64,000 nucleotides of DNA, taken from assembly GCF_003577475.1 (NCBI RefSeq), contig NZ_QPEP01000016.1:36912-100911 (forward strand). The letters are read 5' to 3'. Source of the DNA: Salinibius halmophilus (GTDB lineage: Bacteria > Pseudomonadota > Gammaproteobacteria > Pseudomonadales > Natronospirillaceae). Under the pieces are notes generated by a model. That model was not told where the DNA came from and ran no database searches. It saw only the letters and a list, made by a program, of their open reading frames with translations. The translations under genes and the position numbers were made by a program. Within the stretch, counting starts at the first letter, position 1; every line of letters starts with the position of its first letter. Shown here piece by piece: positions 47,048 to 57,705 of the stretch.

Positions 47048-47554
47048 TTGTTGAGCCAGTCTTTATATTAGTGCCGTATTAATGGCGGAATGTAACCATG
47101 TTGATTGTCATGGTGACATTAGAAAATAAATTGTCGGTATTTGGATCGACACAATTTGCCATGAAAATGGCTAGAGCCCTTGTAAATACTGAGGGTTTTA
47201 TAGGCGTAGTTGTTTAAATGATAAAGTGTCTCATTTGCATAAATCAAGCTTTTTCTTGAGTTTGCAAACACCGCATGATAAATAACGCGCCGGACTTACG
47301 CTGTGCTGTTTTGTTTGGCAAACGTTAGAGCAATTAGAACAAGTAGGCGGCAACGGATGTTGGGCTGAATTGCTAAGCAAAACGAAAGGCTAAAAAGGTG
47401 CAACAAATAGCACCGTGCGCTGCGCACTAAGACGTTTTCTTGGGGCGAGTTGCGAGCTTTTGCGGGAATATACCGGCAAGTGCAAGTACAGCAAAATTTC
47501 TATCTGATACTTACCAGAGTTTTGGTGGGTCGGAAAATTTACAGGAAACCTAGT
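47048..47554 (+). other. Intergenic region upstream of gltB
   Basis: 507 bases without a convincing gene. An inverted repeat TGTAACCATG (47091-47100) and CATGGTGACA (47109-47118), matching at nine of ten positions, lies about 45 nt after the recombinase stop. The promoter and any Lrp or NtrC-type sites of gltBD should be here, but I cannot place them. A 35-codon extension of gltB from 47450 is open but unlikely. Confidence 0.4.
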
Positions 47555-50500
47555 ATGACTCATTACAACCAACCGCAGCAGGGCCTCTATCGTCCTGAGT
47601 TTGAGCACGATGCCTGTGGTATCGGATTTGTTGCCAACCTAAAAGGCAAGAAGTCGCACGATATTATTGAAAATGCTCTAACCATGCTGACGTGTATGGA
47701 GCACCGTGGAGGTACAGGTTTTGACGTAAAAAGTGGTGACGGGGCAGGTATTCTGATCCAGATCCCACACGAGTTTTTCGCTAAAGAAGCAGAAAAGCTT
47801 GGCTTTACTCTACCAGCCGAGGGCGACTACGGTGTAGGCATGGTGTTCTTCCCAGCGGAAGAGCCATTGGCTACCAAGAGCCGTGACCATTTTGAAGCGA
47901 ATATTGCTAAGTTGGGCCTCGAAGTGCTGGGCTACCGTAAGGTACCAGGTGATAACTCTGGCCTGGGTGAAGCATCGCGTCAAAGCGAGCCAGACATCCA
48001 GCAGATCTTTATTAAGCGCCCTGAGTCAGTGTCACGTGAAGACTTTGACCGCAAATTATTCGTGCTTCGTAAAAGCACAGCGCACCAATTAAATGCCGAT
48101 TTGGCTGACGACAATAAAGATGCGTTTTACATTGCATCGATGAATACGCGCACCATCGTGTATAAAGGTCAGTTAACAACGGCACAAGTACGCGAGTACT
48201 ACCTAGACCTGCAAAACCCAGAGGTTGAATCACGTTTGGCGATGTTCCACTCGCGATTCTCAACCAACACATTCCCTGCATGGCGTCGTGCTCAGCCGTT
48301 CCGCTACATTGCTCACAACGGTGAGATCAACACCGTTCGTGGTAACGTGAACTGGATGCGTGCCCGCGAAGCCTTGTTTGAATCAGTTCACTTCTCGCCT
48401 GAAGAACTTGAGCTGATTAAACCAATTTGTAACCGCGACAGCTCTGACTCGGCCAACCTAGATATGGCGGTTGAGCTATTGCTGTTGTCTGGTCGCCCGC
48501 TAGAGCAAGTAATGATGATGCTTGTGCCAGAAGCGTGGCAGTCGCAAGAAAACATGGATAGCGTAAAACGCGCTTTCTATGAGTATTATGCTTCAGTTAT
48601 GGAGCCTTGGGACGGTCCGGCATCGTTGTCATTCACAGATGGTATTACCATTGGTGCAACACTCGACCGTAACGGCCTGCGCCCATCTCGTTACCTAGTA
48701 ACCGACGACGGCATGCTAGTAATGGGCTCTGAAACTGGTGCGCTATGCGTTAACCCAGCGACTGTTATTGAAAAAGGCCGCTTAGAGCCAGGTAAAATCT
48801 TCGTTGCCGACCTAGATGAGGGTCGAATCATTGCGGATGACGAAGTGAAGCAACGTGTTGCCTCGAAGCAGCCGTATGGCGAGTGGGTAGCACAGAAGCA
48901 GATCAAACTAGACGAACTGCCAAATGCGCCTGAGCACCGCGACCAGCCAGAGCTAATTAGCTTGCGCCAACACCAGAAAGCCTTCGGTATCTCGTTCGAA
49001 GACTTGAACATGGTGATTGCGCCAATGGCATCTGGTGGTAAAGAGCCACTAGGTTCTATGGGTAACGATACACCGCTAGCAGTGCTATCTGACAAACCAC
49101 AGCACCTGTCTAACTACTTCCGTCAGCAATTCGCGCAGGTAACCAACCCGCCAATTGACCCGATTCGTGAAGAGATGGTGATGTCTTTGCGCACTTATGT
49201 GGGCAAATCGCAAAACCTACTAGTTGAAACAGCAGACCATTGCCATAAGGTTGAAATTAAACAACCAGTATTGAGCAATGATGAGCTTGCTAAGCTTTCG
49301 TACATCGACCATGAGCATCTACAAGCCAAATCGTTGGCCTCGGTATTTGTTGCCAATGGTGATGAGGCTGAGCTAGAACTAGCACTTGAACGCTTATGCC
49401 GTGACGCGCGTGAAGCCGTTGAACAAGGCTACTCGCTGCTAATTATCAGCGACCGTGGCATCGACACCGACCACGCTGCCATTCCGTCATTGCTGGCCAC
49501 TGCTGCAGTGCACCACGATCTAATTCGTGCTGGCTTGCGTGCTAAAGCCGACATTATTGTGGAAGCCGGCGACGTATGGGAAACCCATCACGTGGCAACA
49601 TTGGTAGGTTATGGCGCATCGGCAGTTAACCCATATATGGCGATTGAGTCTTTGGTTGAGTTGCGCGAAGAAGGCGTACTAAGCAAAGACAAAACAGCTG
49701 AAGAGCACTTCAAAGGCTTCGTTAAGGGTGTTAACTCTGGCCTATTGAAGATTATGTCGAAGATGGGTATCTCGACCATTCAGTCGTACCACGGCGCCCA
49801 AATTTTTGAAGCGCTAGGTATTAACGCTGAGCTTGTTGACAAGCACTTTACTGCAACCACTACCCGTATTGGTGGTGTGGGCCTAAAAGAGCTTGCTAAA
49901 GAAGCATTGGCGAAGCACCGCGAAGGCTTCCCAGCGGAAGCTCGTATTCCTGTCACCGACACCTTGGCGACTGGCGGTAACTACGCTTGGCGTCATGATG
50001 GCGAGCGCCACTTGTTTAGCCCAGCGAGCATTCGTTTGCTACAGCATTCGACGCAAAGCGGCGACTACGAGAAGTTCAAAGAATACGCCAAAGTTGTTGA
50101 CGACCAAGCCGAAGCAGCGTTTACCCTACGTGGTTTGATGGAGTTCAACGCGGATCGTCCTGCTATTTCTATCGATGAAGTAGAGCCAGCGGAAAACATC
50201 TTTAAACGCTTCGCCACAGGTGCGATGTCGTTTGGTTCGATCTCGTGGGAAGCGCACACAACCCTAGCCGCAGCGATGAACCGCATTGGTGGTAAGTCGA
50301 ACTCGGGTGAAGGTGGTGAAGACCCAATTCGCTTTAAGCCAAATGAAAATGGCGACCTATTGCGCTCGGCAATCAAGCAGGTGGCATCTGGCCGTTTCGG
50401 TGTAAACAGCTACTACCTAACCAATGCCGACGAGCTACAAATTAAAATGGCACAGGGTGCCAAGCCAGGTGAGGGTGGTCAGCTTCCGGGTCACAAAGTA

Positions 50501-52162
50501 GACGCGTGGATTGGCCGTACTCGTGGCTCAACGCCAGGTGTAGGCCTGATCTCGCCGCCACCGCACCACGATATTTACTCGATCGAAGATTTGGCACAGC
50601 TAATCTACGATTTGAAAAACGCTAACCGTGATGCACGCGTGAACGTGAAGCTCGTATCGGGTACGGGCGTTGGTACGATTGCCGCTGGTGTAACCAAAGG
50701 TTATGCCGACGTAGTACTGATTGCTGGCCACGATGGTGGCACAGGTGCTTCACCACTGAGCTCAATTCGCCACGCTGGTTTGCCGTGGGAGCTAGGTTTG
50801 GCAGAAACGCATCAAACCTTGGTTAAAAACCGCCTACGCAGCCGTATTGTGGTACAGGCCGATGGTCAGATGAAAACGCCACGCGACCTTGCTGTTGCAG
50901 CCCTTCTAGGTGCTGAAGAGTGGGGGGTAGCGACTGCCGCCTTGGTTGTTGAAGGCTGTATCATGATGCGTAAGTGTCACTTGAACACTTGCCCTGTGGG
51001 TGTTGCAACGCAGAACAAAGACTTGCGCGCACGCTTCAATGGCCAAGTAGAGCACGTGGTTAACTTCTTCAAGATGTTGACCCAAGGCCTGCGTGAAATT
51101 ATGGCAGAGCTTGGTTTCCGCACCGTTGATGAAATGATTGGTCAAACGCAAGCACTTAAGTTCCGCGACAATGTGGATCACTGGAAGTACAACAGCCTAG
51201 ACCTAAGCTCGATCTTGTATAAGCAAGAACCAGCAGAAGGCGATAGCCTGTACTGCACCGTGCCACAGAAGCACATGATCAACGACATTGTTGACCGTGA
51301 GTTCATCGAAAAAGCCAAAGATGCGTTAGAAAACCAAACGCCAGTGGTAATTGAGAAGAACTTGGTGAACACCGACCGCTCTGTGGGTACCATGTTGTCG
51401 AACGAAATTTCTAAGCGTTACGACGACAAAGGTTTGCCGCACGGTACCATCCACTTGAAGCTAACAGGCTCTGGTGGTCAGTCGTTTGGTGCATTTGCCG
51501 CTAAGGGTATTACCTTCGAAATGGAAGGTGACGCCAACGACTACTTTGGTAAAGGTCTGTCGGGTGCGGAAATGGTGATTTACCCACCGAAAGTATCGAA
51601 ATTTGAGCCAAGCAAGAACATCTTGATTGGTAACGTAGCATTCTTCGGTGCAACCTCTGGTAAGTCGTTTATCCGTGGTATTGCTGGTGAGCGCTTCTGT
51701 GTTCGTAACTCGGGTGCAACTGCGGTAGTAGAAGGCGTGGGTGATCACGGTTGTGAATACATGACTGGCGGTAAGGCAGTGATTCTAGGCCGTACTGGCC
51801 GCAACTTCGCAGCTGGTATGAGCGGCGGTGTTGCCTACGTGCTAGACGTTGATGGTGACTTTGCTAGCAAGTGCAACATGGAAATGGTGCAGCTAGAAAA
51901 AGTTGAAGCGCCGGAAGACGTAGCCGACTTGCAAGCGTTGATTACTGAACACAAAGAGAAAACAGGCTCTGATGTAGCAGAAGCGCTACTAGCCGACTGG
52001 GATGCTTCGTTGGCGAAGTTCATCAAAGTTATGCCAGTAGATTACAAGCGCATGCTTGGTTACATGACTGCAGCACGTGAAAGCGGCCAGTATGAAACCG
52101 ACAACGAAGTGATGGAAGCTGCGTTTGATATGCACATGAACAACCTGGCGAAAGCCAAGTAA
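47555..52162 (+). CDS. gltB: Glutamate synthase (NADPH) large subunit
   Basis: A 1535-residue enzyme that makes two glutamates from glutamine and 2-oxoglutarate. A short propeptide ends before the N-terminal nucleophile cysteine in HDACGIGF (about Cys22). The glutaminase domain has HRGGTGFD and [12 protein letters not shown]. The FMN domain has [13 protein letters not shown] and [16 protein letters not shown], and the 3Fe-4S cysteines are in CHLNTCPVG. The C-terminal beta-helix has GGVAYV. ATG 47555 ([12 protein letters not shown]) matches family starts and is preceded by AGGAAA. It is in an operon with gltD. Confidence 0.97.
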   Translation: MTHYNQPQQGLYRPEFEHDACGIGFVANLKGKKSHDIIENALTMLTCMEHRGGTGFDVKSGDGAGILIQIPHEFFAKEAEKLGFTLPAEGDYGVGMVFFPAEEPLATKSRDHFEANIAKLGLEVLGYRKVPGDNSGLGEASRQSEPDIQQIFIKRPESVSREDFDRKLFVLRKSTAHQLNADLADDNKDAFYIASMNTRTIVYKGQLTTAQVREYYLDLQNPEVESRLAMFHSRFSTNTFPAWRRAQPFRYIAHNGEINTVRGNVNWMRAREALFESVHFSPEELELIKPICNRDSSDSANLDMAVELLLLSGRPLEQVMMMLVPEAWQSQENMDSVKRAFYEYYASVMEPWDGPASLSFTDGITIGATLDRNGLRPSRYLVTDDGMLVMGSETGALCVNPATVIEKGRLEPGKIFVADLDEGRIIADDEVKQRVASKQPYGEWVAQKQIKLDELPNAPEHRDQPELISLRQHQKAFGISFEDLNMVIAPMASGGKEPLGSMGNDTPLAVLSDKPQHLSNYFRQQFAQVTNPPIDPIREEMVMSLRTYVGKSQNLLVETADHCHKVEIKQPVLSNDELAKLSYIDHEHLQAKSLASVFVANGDEAELELALERLCRDAREAVEQGYSLLIISDRGIDTDHAAIPSLLATAAVHHDLIRAGLRAKADIIVEAGDVWETHHVATLVGYGASAVNPYMAIESLVELREEGVLSKDKTAEEHFKGFVKGVNSGLLKIMSKMGISTIQSYHGAQIFEALGINAELVDKHFTATTTRIGGVGLKELAKEALAKHREGFPAEARIPVTDTLATGGNYAWRHDGERHLFSPASIRLLQHSTQSGDYEKFKEYAKVVDDQAEAAFTLRGLMEFNADRPAISIDEVEPAENIFKRFATGAMSFGSISWEAHTTLAAAMNRIGGKSNSGEGGEDPIRFKPNENGDLLRSAIKQVASGRFGVNSYYLTNADELQIKMAQGAKPGEGGQLPGHKVDAWIGRTRGSTPGVGLISPPPHHDIYSIEDLAQLIYDLKNANRDARVNVKLVSGTGVGTIAAGVTKGYADVVLIAGHDGGTGASPLSSIRHAGLPWELGLAETHQTLVKNRLRSRIVVQADGQMKTPRDLAVAALLGAEEWGVATAALVVEGCIMMRKCHLNTCPVGVATQNKDLRARFNGQVEHVVNFFKMLTQGLREIMAELGFRTVDEMIGQTQALKFRDNVDHWKYNSLDLSSILYKQEPAEGDSLYCTVPQKHMINDIVDREFIEKAKDALENQTPVVIEKNLVNTDRSVGTMLSNEISKRYDDKGLPHGTIHLKLTGSGGQSFGAFAAKGITFEMEGDANDYFGKGLSGAEMVIYPPKVSKFEPSKNILIGNVAFFGATSGKSFIRGIAGERFCVRNSGATAVVEGVGDHGCEYMTGGKAVILGRTGRNFAAGMSGGVAYVLDVDGDFASKCNMEMVQLEKVEAPEDVADLQALITEHKEKTGSDVAEALLADWDASLAKFIKVMPVDYKRMLGYMTAARESGQYETDNEVMEAAFDMHMNNLAKAK

Positions 52163-52176
52163 TTGGGAGGATACTC

Positions 52177-53649
52177 ATGGGTAACCCAACAGGTTTTTTA
52201 AATGTTGAGCGGAATTTGCCTGCTGATCGTAATCCTTCTGAGCGCTTAGGCGACTGGAAGGAAGTGCACGAGCACTGGCCAGAAGAGAAGATTGCCGAGC
52301 AGGCATCTCGTTGTATGGACTGTGGTATCCCATTCTGTCAGTCTGGTGATTCGAAGTACGCCCCGCAGGTTGCGGGGTGCCCAGTGAATAACCTGATTCC
52401 TGAATGGCAAGACCTAATTTACCGTGGCCGCTGGAAAGAAGCGTTGGATCGTTTGCATATGACCAACAACTTCCCAGAGTTCACTGGTCGTGTTTGCCCA
52501 GCGCCGTGCGAAAGCGCCTGTACGCTGGGTATTAATGCCGACCCAGTCACCATTAAGTTGCACGAAGTGTCGATTATCGACAAAGGCTTCGAAGAAGGTT
52601 GGGTAAAACCAAACCCTCCGAAAGTGCGCACTGGTAAAACGGTTGCTGTCATTGGCTCGGGCCCAGCAGGCCTAGCCGCTGCAGCGCAGTTAAACAGCGT
52701 AGGTCACGAAGTGACAGTATACGAGCGTGCCGACCGTATTGGTGGCTTGCTAATGTACGGCATTCCAAACATGAAGCTGGAAAAAGAAGTGGTTCAGCGC
52801 CGTGTAGACATTCTTGAAGCCGAAGGCATCAAGTTTGTTGTGAATACCGAAGTGGGCAAAGACATTACGGCTGACGAACTGAAAGCACAGTTCGACTCAG
52901 TAGTCATTTGTACCGGTGCAACGGTACCTCGCAACCTGCCAGTTGAAGGCCGAGAGCTAAACGGCGTGCACTTTGCGATGGAATTCTTGGGTCAGAACAC
53001 CAAGAGCCTACTAGACAGCCGCCACTTAGACGGCAACTACATTGATGCCAAAGGCAAAAATGTACTAGTAATTGGTGGTGGTGATACAGGTACCGACTGT
53101 GTGGGTACTTCGTTGCGCCACGGTTGTAAGAGCGTGCATCAGCTTGAAATTATGGGTGCTAAGCCGCTTGAGCGTGCTGCAAGCAACCCTTGGCCTGAAT
53201 ACAAGCAAACACTGCTGGTAGATTACGGCCAAGAAGAAGCGATTGCAGAGCAGGGCGACGACCCTCGTCACTACACCATGATGACCAAGAAGATGGTAGG
53301 CGACGACAACGGCAACGTGAAAGAAGTTCACACCGTAGGGGTTGAATGGACAGCACAAGGCCCGAAAGAAGTGCCAGGCACAGAAAAAGTTTACCAAGCC
53401 GACCTAGTATTGTTGGCGATGGGCTTCTTAGGCCCAGAAGGTGGCTTACTAGAGCAGTTTGGTGTTGAAAAAGATGGTCGTTCAAACGCCCAAGCTGAAT
53501 ACGACAAGTTTGCGACGAACGTTGAAGGCGTATTCGCAGCAGGCGATGCTCGCCGTGGTCAGAGCTTGATTGTATGGGCTATTGACGAAGGCCGCCGCGC
53601 TGCACGTGAAGTAGATACCTTCCTAATGGGTTCATCAACTTTGCCTTAG
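52177..53649 (+). CDS. gltD: Glutamate synthase small subunit
   Basis: A 490-residue FAD/NADPH oxidoreductase that passes electrons to GltB. The N-terminal iron-sulfur cysteines are in CMDCGIPFC and CPAPCESAC. The FAD loop is [12 protein letters not shown], the NADPH loop is [11 protein letters not shown], and the C-terminal FAD contact is [25 protein letters not shown] precedes the start, 14 nt after gltB. Confidence 0.97.
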   Translation: MGNPTGFLNVERNLPADRNPSERLGDWKEVHEHWPEEKIAEQASRCMDCGIPFCQSGDSKYAPQVAGCPVNNLIPEWQDLIYRGRWKEALDRLHMTNNFPEFTGRVCPAPCESACTLGINADPVTIKLHEVSIIDKGFEEGWVKPNPPKVRTGKTVAVIGSGPAGLAAAAQLNSVGHEVTVYERADRIGGLLMYGIPNMKLEKEVVQRRVDILEAEGIKFVVNTEVGKDITADELKAQFDSVVICTGATVPRNLPVEGRELNGVHFAMEFLGQNTKSLLDSRHLDGNYIDAKGKNVLVIGGGDTGTDCVGTSLRHGCKSVHQLEIMGAKPLERAASNPWPEYKQTLLVDYGQEEAIAEQGDDPRHYTMMTKKMVGDDNGNVKEVHTVGVEWTAQGPKEVPGTEKVYQADLVLLAMGFLGPEGGLLEQFGVEKDGRSNAQAEYDKFATNVEGVFAAGDARRGQSLIVWAIDEGRRAAREVDTFLMGSSTLP

Positions 53650-53655
53650 ACCTCA

Positions 53656-53684
53656 GTCATACCCGCGAAGGCGGGTATCTAGTT
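53656..53684 (+). repeat. 29-nt palindromic repeat, copy A
   Basis: GTCAT, then TACCCGCGAAGGCGGGTA, then TCTAGTT. The same 29 bases recur at 53773-53801. It is the short inverted-repeat class (CCCGC-GAAG-GCGGG) common between genes of gammaproteobacteria. It lies just after the gltD stop, before the terminator. Confidence 0.8.
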
Positions 53685-53692
53685 CTGAAAAT

Positions 53693-53720
53693 AAAAAGCC
53701 AACCCCAGGGTTGGCTTTTT
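53693..53720 (+). terminator. Terminator of gltBD
   Basis: AAAAAGCCAACC pairs with GGTTGGCTTTTT around a 4-nt loop. It is placed 43 nt after the gltD stop. Confidence 0.9.
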
Positions 53721-53772
53721 GCGTTTTGGTGCATTCACCTTTGGACTAATAAGTAAAATGAGGCGACCAATC

Positions 53773-53801
53773 GTCATACCCGCGAAGGCGGGTATCTAGT
53801 T
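53773..53801 (+). repeat. 29-nt palindromic repeat, copy B
   Basis: This is an exact copy of 53656-53684 in the same orientation, 117 nt downstream. The rest of the 53650-54028 gap holds the gltBD terminator, a cloverleaf repeat fragment and the toxin-antitoxin operator. Confidence 0.8.
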
Positions 53802-53916
53802 GCAACTGTATATCTAGGTCAGTTGTAGGCCATGTTTCCCGCAGGGAACTGCGACACCCATGCTTCCCAAGCTCGTGGTTTGTAAAAATACGGCTAACTC
53901 ACTCACAGAATGGTTC

Positions 53917-53949
53917 GTAGGTCGTACGAACCGGAGGTTCGGGCGACAT
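53917..53949 (+). repeat. Cloverleaf-like repeat, copy 4 (first hairpin)
   Basis: GTAGGTCGTACG is followed by a GAACC/GGTTC inner stem and GGGCGACAT. It matches the first hairpin of the copies at 2697, 2798 and 16131 with a different but still paired inner stem. Upstream, GTTTCCCGCAGGGAAC (53834-53849) may be the remains of the second arm. Confidence 0.55.
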
Positions 53950-53992
53950 GCAAGCCATCATCTGAAAACGAGCTCGCATTACCTGCCGATAA

Positions 53993-54011
53993 TGATACTA
54001 TAGTGATACTA
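53993..54011 (+). promoter_or_regulatory. Predicted operator of the toxin-antitoxin pair
   Basis: TGATACTA occurs twice (53993-54000 and 54004-54011), one helical turn apart, with an ACTATAGT palindrome at the junction. It lies 18 nt before the antitoxin start and overlaps the likely -10 region, as expected for autorepression by an antitoxin-toxin complex. Confidence 0.5.
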
Positions 54012-54028
54012 ATCGTGAGGGTATATAA

Positions 54029-54286
54029 ATGCGCACTGAATTGGTAACCAACTTAAAGCGTCAAGCAACAAATATCTTGCAGCGCTTACATGAAGACAAA
54101 GAGCCTGTGTTGATAACGGAGCATGGCAAGCCATCGGCGTATCTTGTGGATGTGTCTGATTATGAGTCGATGCAGCAGAGGATGGCAATTCTGGAAGGCA
54201 TTGCAAAGGGTCAGAGAGATATTTCCGAAGGTCGCATCAAAACATCTGACGAAGCGAAAAACATGTTTTCGAAATGGCTAATATAA
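54029..54286 (+). CDS. Phd/YefM-family antitoxin
   Basis: An 85-residue antitoxin. The start MRTELVTNLKRQATNILQRL and the core EPVLITEHGKPSAYLVDVSDYE are typical of the Phd/YefM dimerisation and DNA-binding domain. The C-terminal tail (ISEGRIKTSDEAKNMF) would wrap the toxin. It overlaps the toxin gene and is preceded by a repeated operator. Confidence 0.88.
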   Translation: MRTELVTNLKRQATNILQRLHEDKEPVLITEHGKPSAYLVDVSDYESMQQRMAILEGIAKGQRDISEGRIKTSDEAKNMFSKWLI

Positions 54287-54594
54287 TGCCGCCAGAAAAA
54301 TTTGACGTCGAGTGGACAGAGTCCGCGCTGTTTGAGTTACGAGATATTATTGAATACATCGAACTAAGCAACTCAATGGCGGCTGAGCAGCTAGCAAAAC
54401 TCGTGTTTCAGAGAACGGAGCAGTTAGAGCAGTTTCCAGAATCTTGCCCTGTAGTAGATGAGCTTCCCGAACTGAATTATAGGCAACTTTTAGTCGGCCC
54501 TATAAGATTGATCTATCAGATCGAGAAGCAAAATGTAATGATGCTACATGTTGTTAGGCAAGAAAGAGAAATTAGTCGACTTCTAATGAAATAG
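54274..54594 (+). CDS. RelE/ParE-family toxin
   Basis: A 106-residue protein with the RelE/ParE fold: VEWTESALFELRDIIEYIE, AEQLAKLVFQRTEQLEQFPESC, YRQLLVGPIRLIYQIE and the end MLHVVRQEREI. The last pattern (R-x-I-Y-x-I, then HVVRQ) is closer to ParE, whose target is gyrase, than to ribosome-cutting RelE; this needs testing. It overlaps the antitoxin gene by 13 nt; ATG 54286, which overlaps the antitoxin stop by one base, is an alternative start. Confidence 0.88.
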   Translation: MANIMPPEKFDVEWTESALFELRDIIEYIELSNSMAAEQLAKLVFQRTEQLEQFPESCPVVDELPELNYRQLLVGPIRLIYQIEKQNVMMLHVVRQEREISRLLMK

Positions 54595-54661
54595 TATAAA
54601 GTATCAAATAACGAATAATATTTAATAAAAAGTAGCAATTAATGAGAAAACATAAATATAA

Positions 54662-55327
54662 CTACCAAGGTAATTCTTCGCCATTAGAGTGCCAGAACGA
54701 CCCCGAGTTTTGCAAACTCAGCCCCTCAATACGTTCAACCAAACCACGAGCCGAGTCATCAGGTTCAATCATGCCACGATAACCCACCATACGAGTGGCC
54801 ACATATCCAGGGTGCAAAATTACCACGCTAATACCTTGTGGTGCTAAATCTACCGCCAACGATTTACCAAAAGCATTGAGTGCTGCTTTCGAAGCACGAT
54901 AGCCATAACGGCCACCCGACGTGTTATCGGCAATGGAGCCCATGCGGCTGGTAATGAGTGCAACCTTGCTACCCGACGCCAAATTAGGCAGAAGCGCTTC
55001 AGTCACTTTCAGCGGTGCATAGGCATTAATTTCCATCATCGCGCGAATGCTGTCTAGCTCAATGCTGCCCAACACATTGTCGTCTAGTAGGCCTGCATTA
55101 TTGATTAGCAAATCAATTTGCTTACCCTTCAACTCAGTTGCTGCACGCTCTATGCACGCCTGATCGGTAACATCGATACCAGTTATTACCCGCGCAGCAA
55201 GCCCTTCTAACTCGGTGCTCGACTCACGGCAAATGCCAATTACCTCATACCCCTTAGCCGACAGCTGTTTAGCAAGGGCTAGCCCAATGCCACGGTTAGC
55301 GCCGGTAATCACCGCTAGTTTAGCCAT
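54662..55327 (-). CDS. Short-chain dehydrogenase/reductase
   Basis: A 221-residue SDR. The cofactor loop is ITGANRGIGLALA, the NNAG motif is LLINNAGLL, and the catalytic Ser-Tyr-Lys are in ALITSRMGS and YGYRASKAALN. It resembles the C-factor/sniffer-like group of small SDRs. A strong AGGAGG lies six bases before the start. It follows the integron integrase on the same strand and is outside the cassette array. The substrate is unknown. Confidence 0.88.
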   Translation of the reverse strand: MAKLAVITGANRGIGLALAKQLSAKGYEVIGICRESSTELEGLAARVITGIDVTDQACIERAATELKGKQIDLLINNAGLLDDNVLGSIELDSIRAMMEINAYAPLKVTEALLPNLASGSKVALITSRMGSIADNTSGGRYGYRASKAALNAFGKSLAVDLAPQGISVVILHPGYVATRMVGYRGMIEPDDSARGLVERIEGLSLQNSGSFWHSNGEELPW

Positions 55328-55360
55328 AAAGCACCTCCTGTTATTAATGTGCGCAATAGC

Positions 55361-56338
55361 CTAAGTGTGCGGTGCTGCAAAAGCAATGGTGTCCAATGGA
55401 CTGTTGGTACCAGCGTAGTGCTCACCAATGATATGCGTGTAGATTTGCGTTGTTTTAACATCTGAATGGCCAAGTAGCTCCTGCACCGTTCGGATGTCGG
55501 TGCCACTTCGCAACAGCTCGGTTGCAAAGCTATGGCGAAATGTGTGGCACGTAACGCGTTTGCTAATACTTGCCGCTTTTACCGCTCGCTTTAGTGACTT
55601 CTGCACGACCGAGCGATGCAAGTGATGCCGCGCAAGCTTGCCAGTCATAGGCTCAATACTGCTTTGTATACTTGGGAACATGTACATCCAACATGGTTCC
55701 TGCCAAGCATTTGGGTACTTTCTAGCAAGGGCAGGGGGAATAGATGGGCCAAATCCGGCTTGATTGTCTTTCGCTTGCGAAATAATCGCTTTTTCGCGCT
55801 GGCTAACAACCTCGGATACCAGAGACTTTGGCAATAACGTCGTGCGATCGCGCTTACCCTTCGTATTGCGAACTGTAATGCTTGAGCGCTGAGAATCGAT
55901 GTCGCCCACACGTAAATTTAAGCATTCGTTGATTCTTAATCCACAGCCATAAAGCAGAGAAATAATGAGCCGGTCGCGCGCTTCTAAGTTCGCCAGAATG
56001 GCACTCACCTCAGCTGGGTTTAACACAGTGGGTAAATACTTATTGGGCTTGGCAGGCTGGAAATTTAGCTGCCCAAACTCTAAATGCAAAACCTGCTTAT
56101 ATAAAAACACCAGCGCATTCAGTGCAATGCGTTGCGTGCCTGGCGAAACCTGCCGCTGCGCGGCAAGCCAGGTTAAATACTGCTCAACCTCGTGCTCGTG
56201 CAACTCTTTTGGGTGGCGCATATGGTGAAAGCGTACAAACTGACAAATCCATAAATAGTAGGTTTGCTCGGTTCTATAACTATAGCCACGTACTCGGATT
56301 GCTTCATGAAGCTCATCCCTCAATCGCCTTTGCGCCAT
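55361..56338 (-). CDS. intI: Integron integrase
   Basis: A 325-residue tyrosine recombinase of the IntI class. It has the N-terminal SAM-like domain (YSYRTEQTYYLWICQFVRFH), the first arginine in YGCGLRINECLNL, the IntI-specific insert ALARKYPNAWQEPCWMYMFPS (split by convention after MYM), the HxxR box HTFRHSFATELL, and the nucleophile tyrosine in GHSDVKTTQIYTH. The insert is the diagnostic that separates IntI from XerC/D. It recombines attC with attI. The start at 56338 has GAGGTG upstream. It is transcribed away from the cassette array, the standard integron layout. All active residues are present, so it is probably functional. Confidence 0.95.
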   Translation of the reverse strand: MAQRRLRDELHEAIRVRGYSYRTEQTYYLWICQFVRFHHMRHPKELHEHEVEQYLTWLAAQRQVSPGTQRIALNALVFLYKQVLHLEFGQLNFQPAKPNKYLPTVLNPAEVSAILANLEARDRLIISLLYGCGLRINECLNLRVGDIDSQRSSITVRNTKGKRDRTTLLPKSLVSEVVSQREKAIISQAKDNQAGFGPSIPPALARKYPNAWQEPCWMYMFPSIQSSIEPMTGKLARHHLHRSVVQKSLKRAVKAASISKRVTCHTFRHSFATELLRSGTDIRTVQELLGHSDVKTTQIYTHIIGEHYAGTNSPLDTIAFAAPHT

Positions 56339-56604
56339 AATACACCTCACTACTTAAAGTATATGGATATATAGTAGTGGATAAAAAGCCAGTTTGTGTA
56401 ACCGTTGCCATTGGTTTTAATGTGTTTTTGTTGTACCTTGATACAAAACATTACCCGCATGCACACTTTGCCCCTAACAAAGCGTTACATGTTTCGATTT
56501 CAGTAGGCGATTCAGGCACTTAGCAAGCCCAGTTTACTCCTCCAATCCGAAACACGTGCCAGGCCAAAACGCGCATGCACTATACATAGCTTTAGGCTAT
56601 CAGT
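56339..56604. other. intI-cassette intergenic region (attI, promoters)
   Basis: These 266 bases should hold the intI promoter, the cassette promoter and attI. TAACAAAGCGTTACAT (56475-56490) is the best attI core candidate but departs from GTTRRRY at one position (GTTACAT). Near 56355-56376 an imperfect palindrome AGTATATGGATATATAGT could be an operator; it lacks CTGT...ACAG, so LexA control is not supported. I cannot fix the first recombination point. Confidence 0.45.
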
Positions 56605-57624
56605 GTGAATAGACAGATCGACGAAAAAATTAGAGCCTTTGTTGCTAAATCTTCTATTCCTCAATTAGCGGTTGGAATTTGGCACAATGGTGAATCGTAT
56701 TACGCCAACTTCGGTCATGAATCACAAGCATGCGTTGATGTTTTTGAAATAGGCTCTGTCGGGAAAACCTTTACAGCGACATTACTTGCTGTTTTGGTCG
56801 ATAAAGGTCTCGTCAGTTTAAATGACAAAGTTGATAAGTTTAAGCCTGAACTACCATTTGCAAAAGATGTGACCTTGTTGCAGTTGGCTAACCATACATC
56901 AGGGCTGCCAAGTAACCCTTTTAAAGGCCTTATATTAGATACGCAAAAGGCAGTGAAAAATTTTAGTCACTCGGATTACTGCAATTTTTTGAACGGGCTT
57001 AATAAGCCTTTGACGAGCGGCAAGTTTAACTATTCAAATATTGGTATGGCACTGCTTGGTAATCTTTTGGCTGATCATGTGGGGAGCACTTACGAAGAGG
57101 CAGTAAAAACCTATATTCTCGATCCTCTTGGTATGAGCGATACGCATGTCTCGAATACAGTTTATGACGAGCATCGTTTAGCTATTGGGCACGGTGGTGA
57201 TGGAAAAGCAGTAGCTCATTTTAAATGGGACAGTATGGAACCTGCGGGGCTTTGGCGTTCGACAACCAAGGATATGATTGTTTTTTTAAAAGCACATTTG
57301 GGTTACTCCGGTGAACAATGGAAGAACCTATTGGCTAAAACAACTGTGGCGTCAATTAATGATCCAAAATGTGATCATGTAGGACTAGCCTGGATGCTTG
57401 CCTGCGGTGACGTGGTCGGGGATTTTGCCTGGCACAATGGGCAAACATTGGGGCAAAAATCTATGGTAGTTTGTTGCCCAAATCAAGATACAGCAATAGT
57501 AATGCTATCTAACAAAGCTCCAAGGCTTTGGCACAATTTTTTTAGCAGTTATAGCATTGAGCAGTTATCGTTTGAAATGTTAAAAGAATTAATAGGTGGC
57601 AAAGAGCATGAACAAAAAGCCTAA
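56605..57624 (+). CDS. Cassette 1: beta-lactamase-fold serine hydrolase (class C-like), no signal peptide
   Basis: A 339-residue protein. Motif 1 (SxxK) is SVGK near residue 50, motif 2 (YxN) is YSN near 142, and the third motif is HNG near 275, giving a complete catalytic set of the AmpC/esterase EstB/D-aminopeptidase group. No signal peptide is present; the protein begins NRQIDEKIRAFVAK, so it should be cytoplasmic and is unlikely to be a classical beta-lactamase. It starts with GTG. The GCC of its last codon and its TAA stop are the first bases of attC1. Confidence 0.85.
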   Translation: MNRQIDEKIRAFVAKSSIPQLAVGIWHNGESYYANFGHESQACVDVFEIGSVGKTFTATLLAVLVDKGLVSLNDKVDKFKPELPFAKDVTLLQLANHTSGLPSNPFKGLILDTQKAVKNFSHSDYCNFLNGLNKPLTSGKFNYSNIGMALLGNLLADHVGSTYEEAVKTYILDPLGMSDTHVSNTVYDEHRLAIGHGGDGKAVAHFKWDSMEPAGLWRSTTKDMIVFLKAHLGYSGEQWKNLLAKTTVASINDPKCDHVGLAWMLACGDVVGDFAWHNGQTLGQKSMVVCCPNQDTAIVMLSNKAPRLWHNFFSSYSIEQLSFEMLKELIGGKEHEQKA

Positions 57625-57696
57625 CAAAGTGCGGCATTCGTGTCCTTCGGCCACTGCGACGCTCACAAGTTCGCGCGCATGCGCACGGCGTTATGC
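57619..57696 (+). other. attC site 1
   Basis: 78 nt. R'' is GCCTAAC and R' ends in GTTATGC, with imperfect complementary arms between them (AAAGTGCG...CGCACGGCG). The cassette gene's stop codon lies in R''. Confidence 0.75.
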
Positions 57697-57705
57697 ATCT
57701 GAAGA

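Noticed and set aside
47450..47554. 35-codon N-terminal extension of gltB
   Set aside because: The family starts with a short propeptide before the active cysteine; ATG 47555 gives this and has a ribosome binding site.
53650..54028. Additional gene between gltD and the toxin-antitoxin pair
   Set aside because: The stretch is filled by two 29-nt repeats, a terminator, a cloverleaf repeat and the operator; no open frame of sensible length is seen.
56355..56376. LexA box in the intI promoter
   Set aside because: The palindrome AGTATATGGATATATAGT lacks the CTGT...ACAG contacts, so SOS control of this integrase is not supported by sequence.
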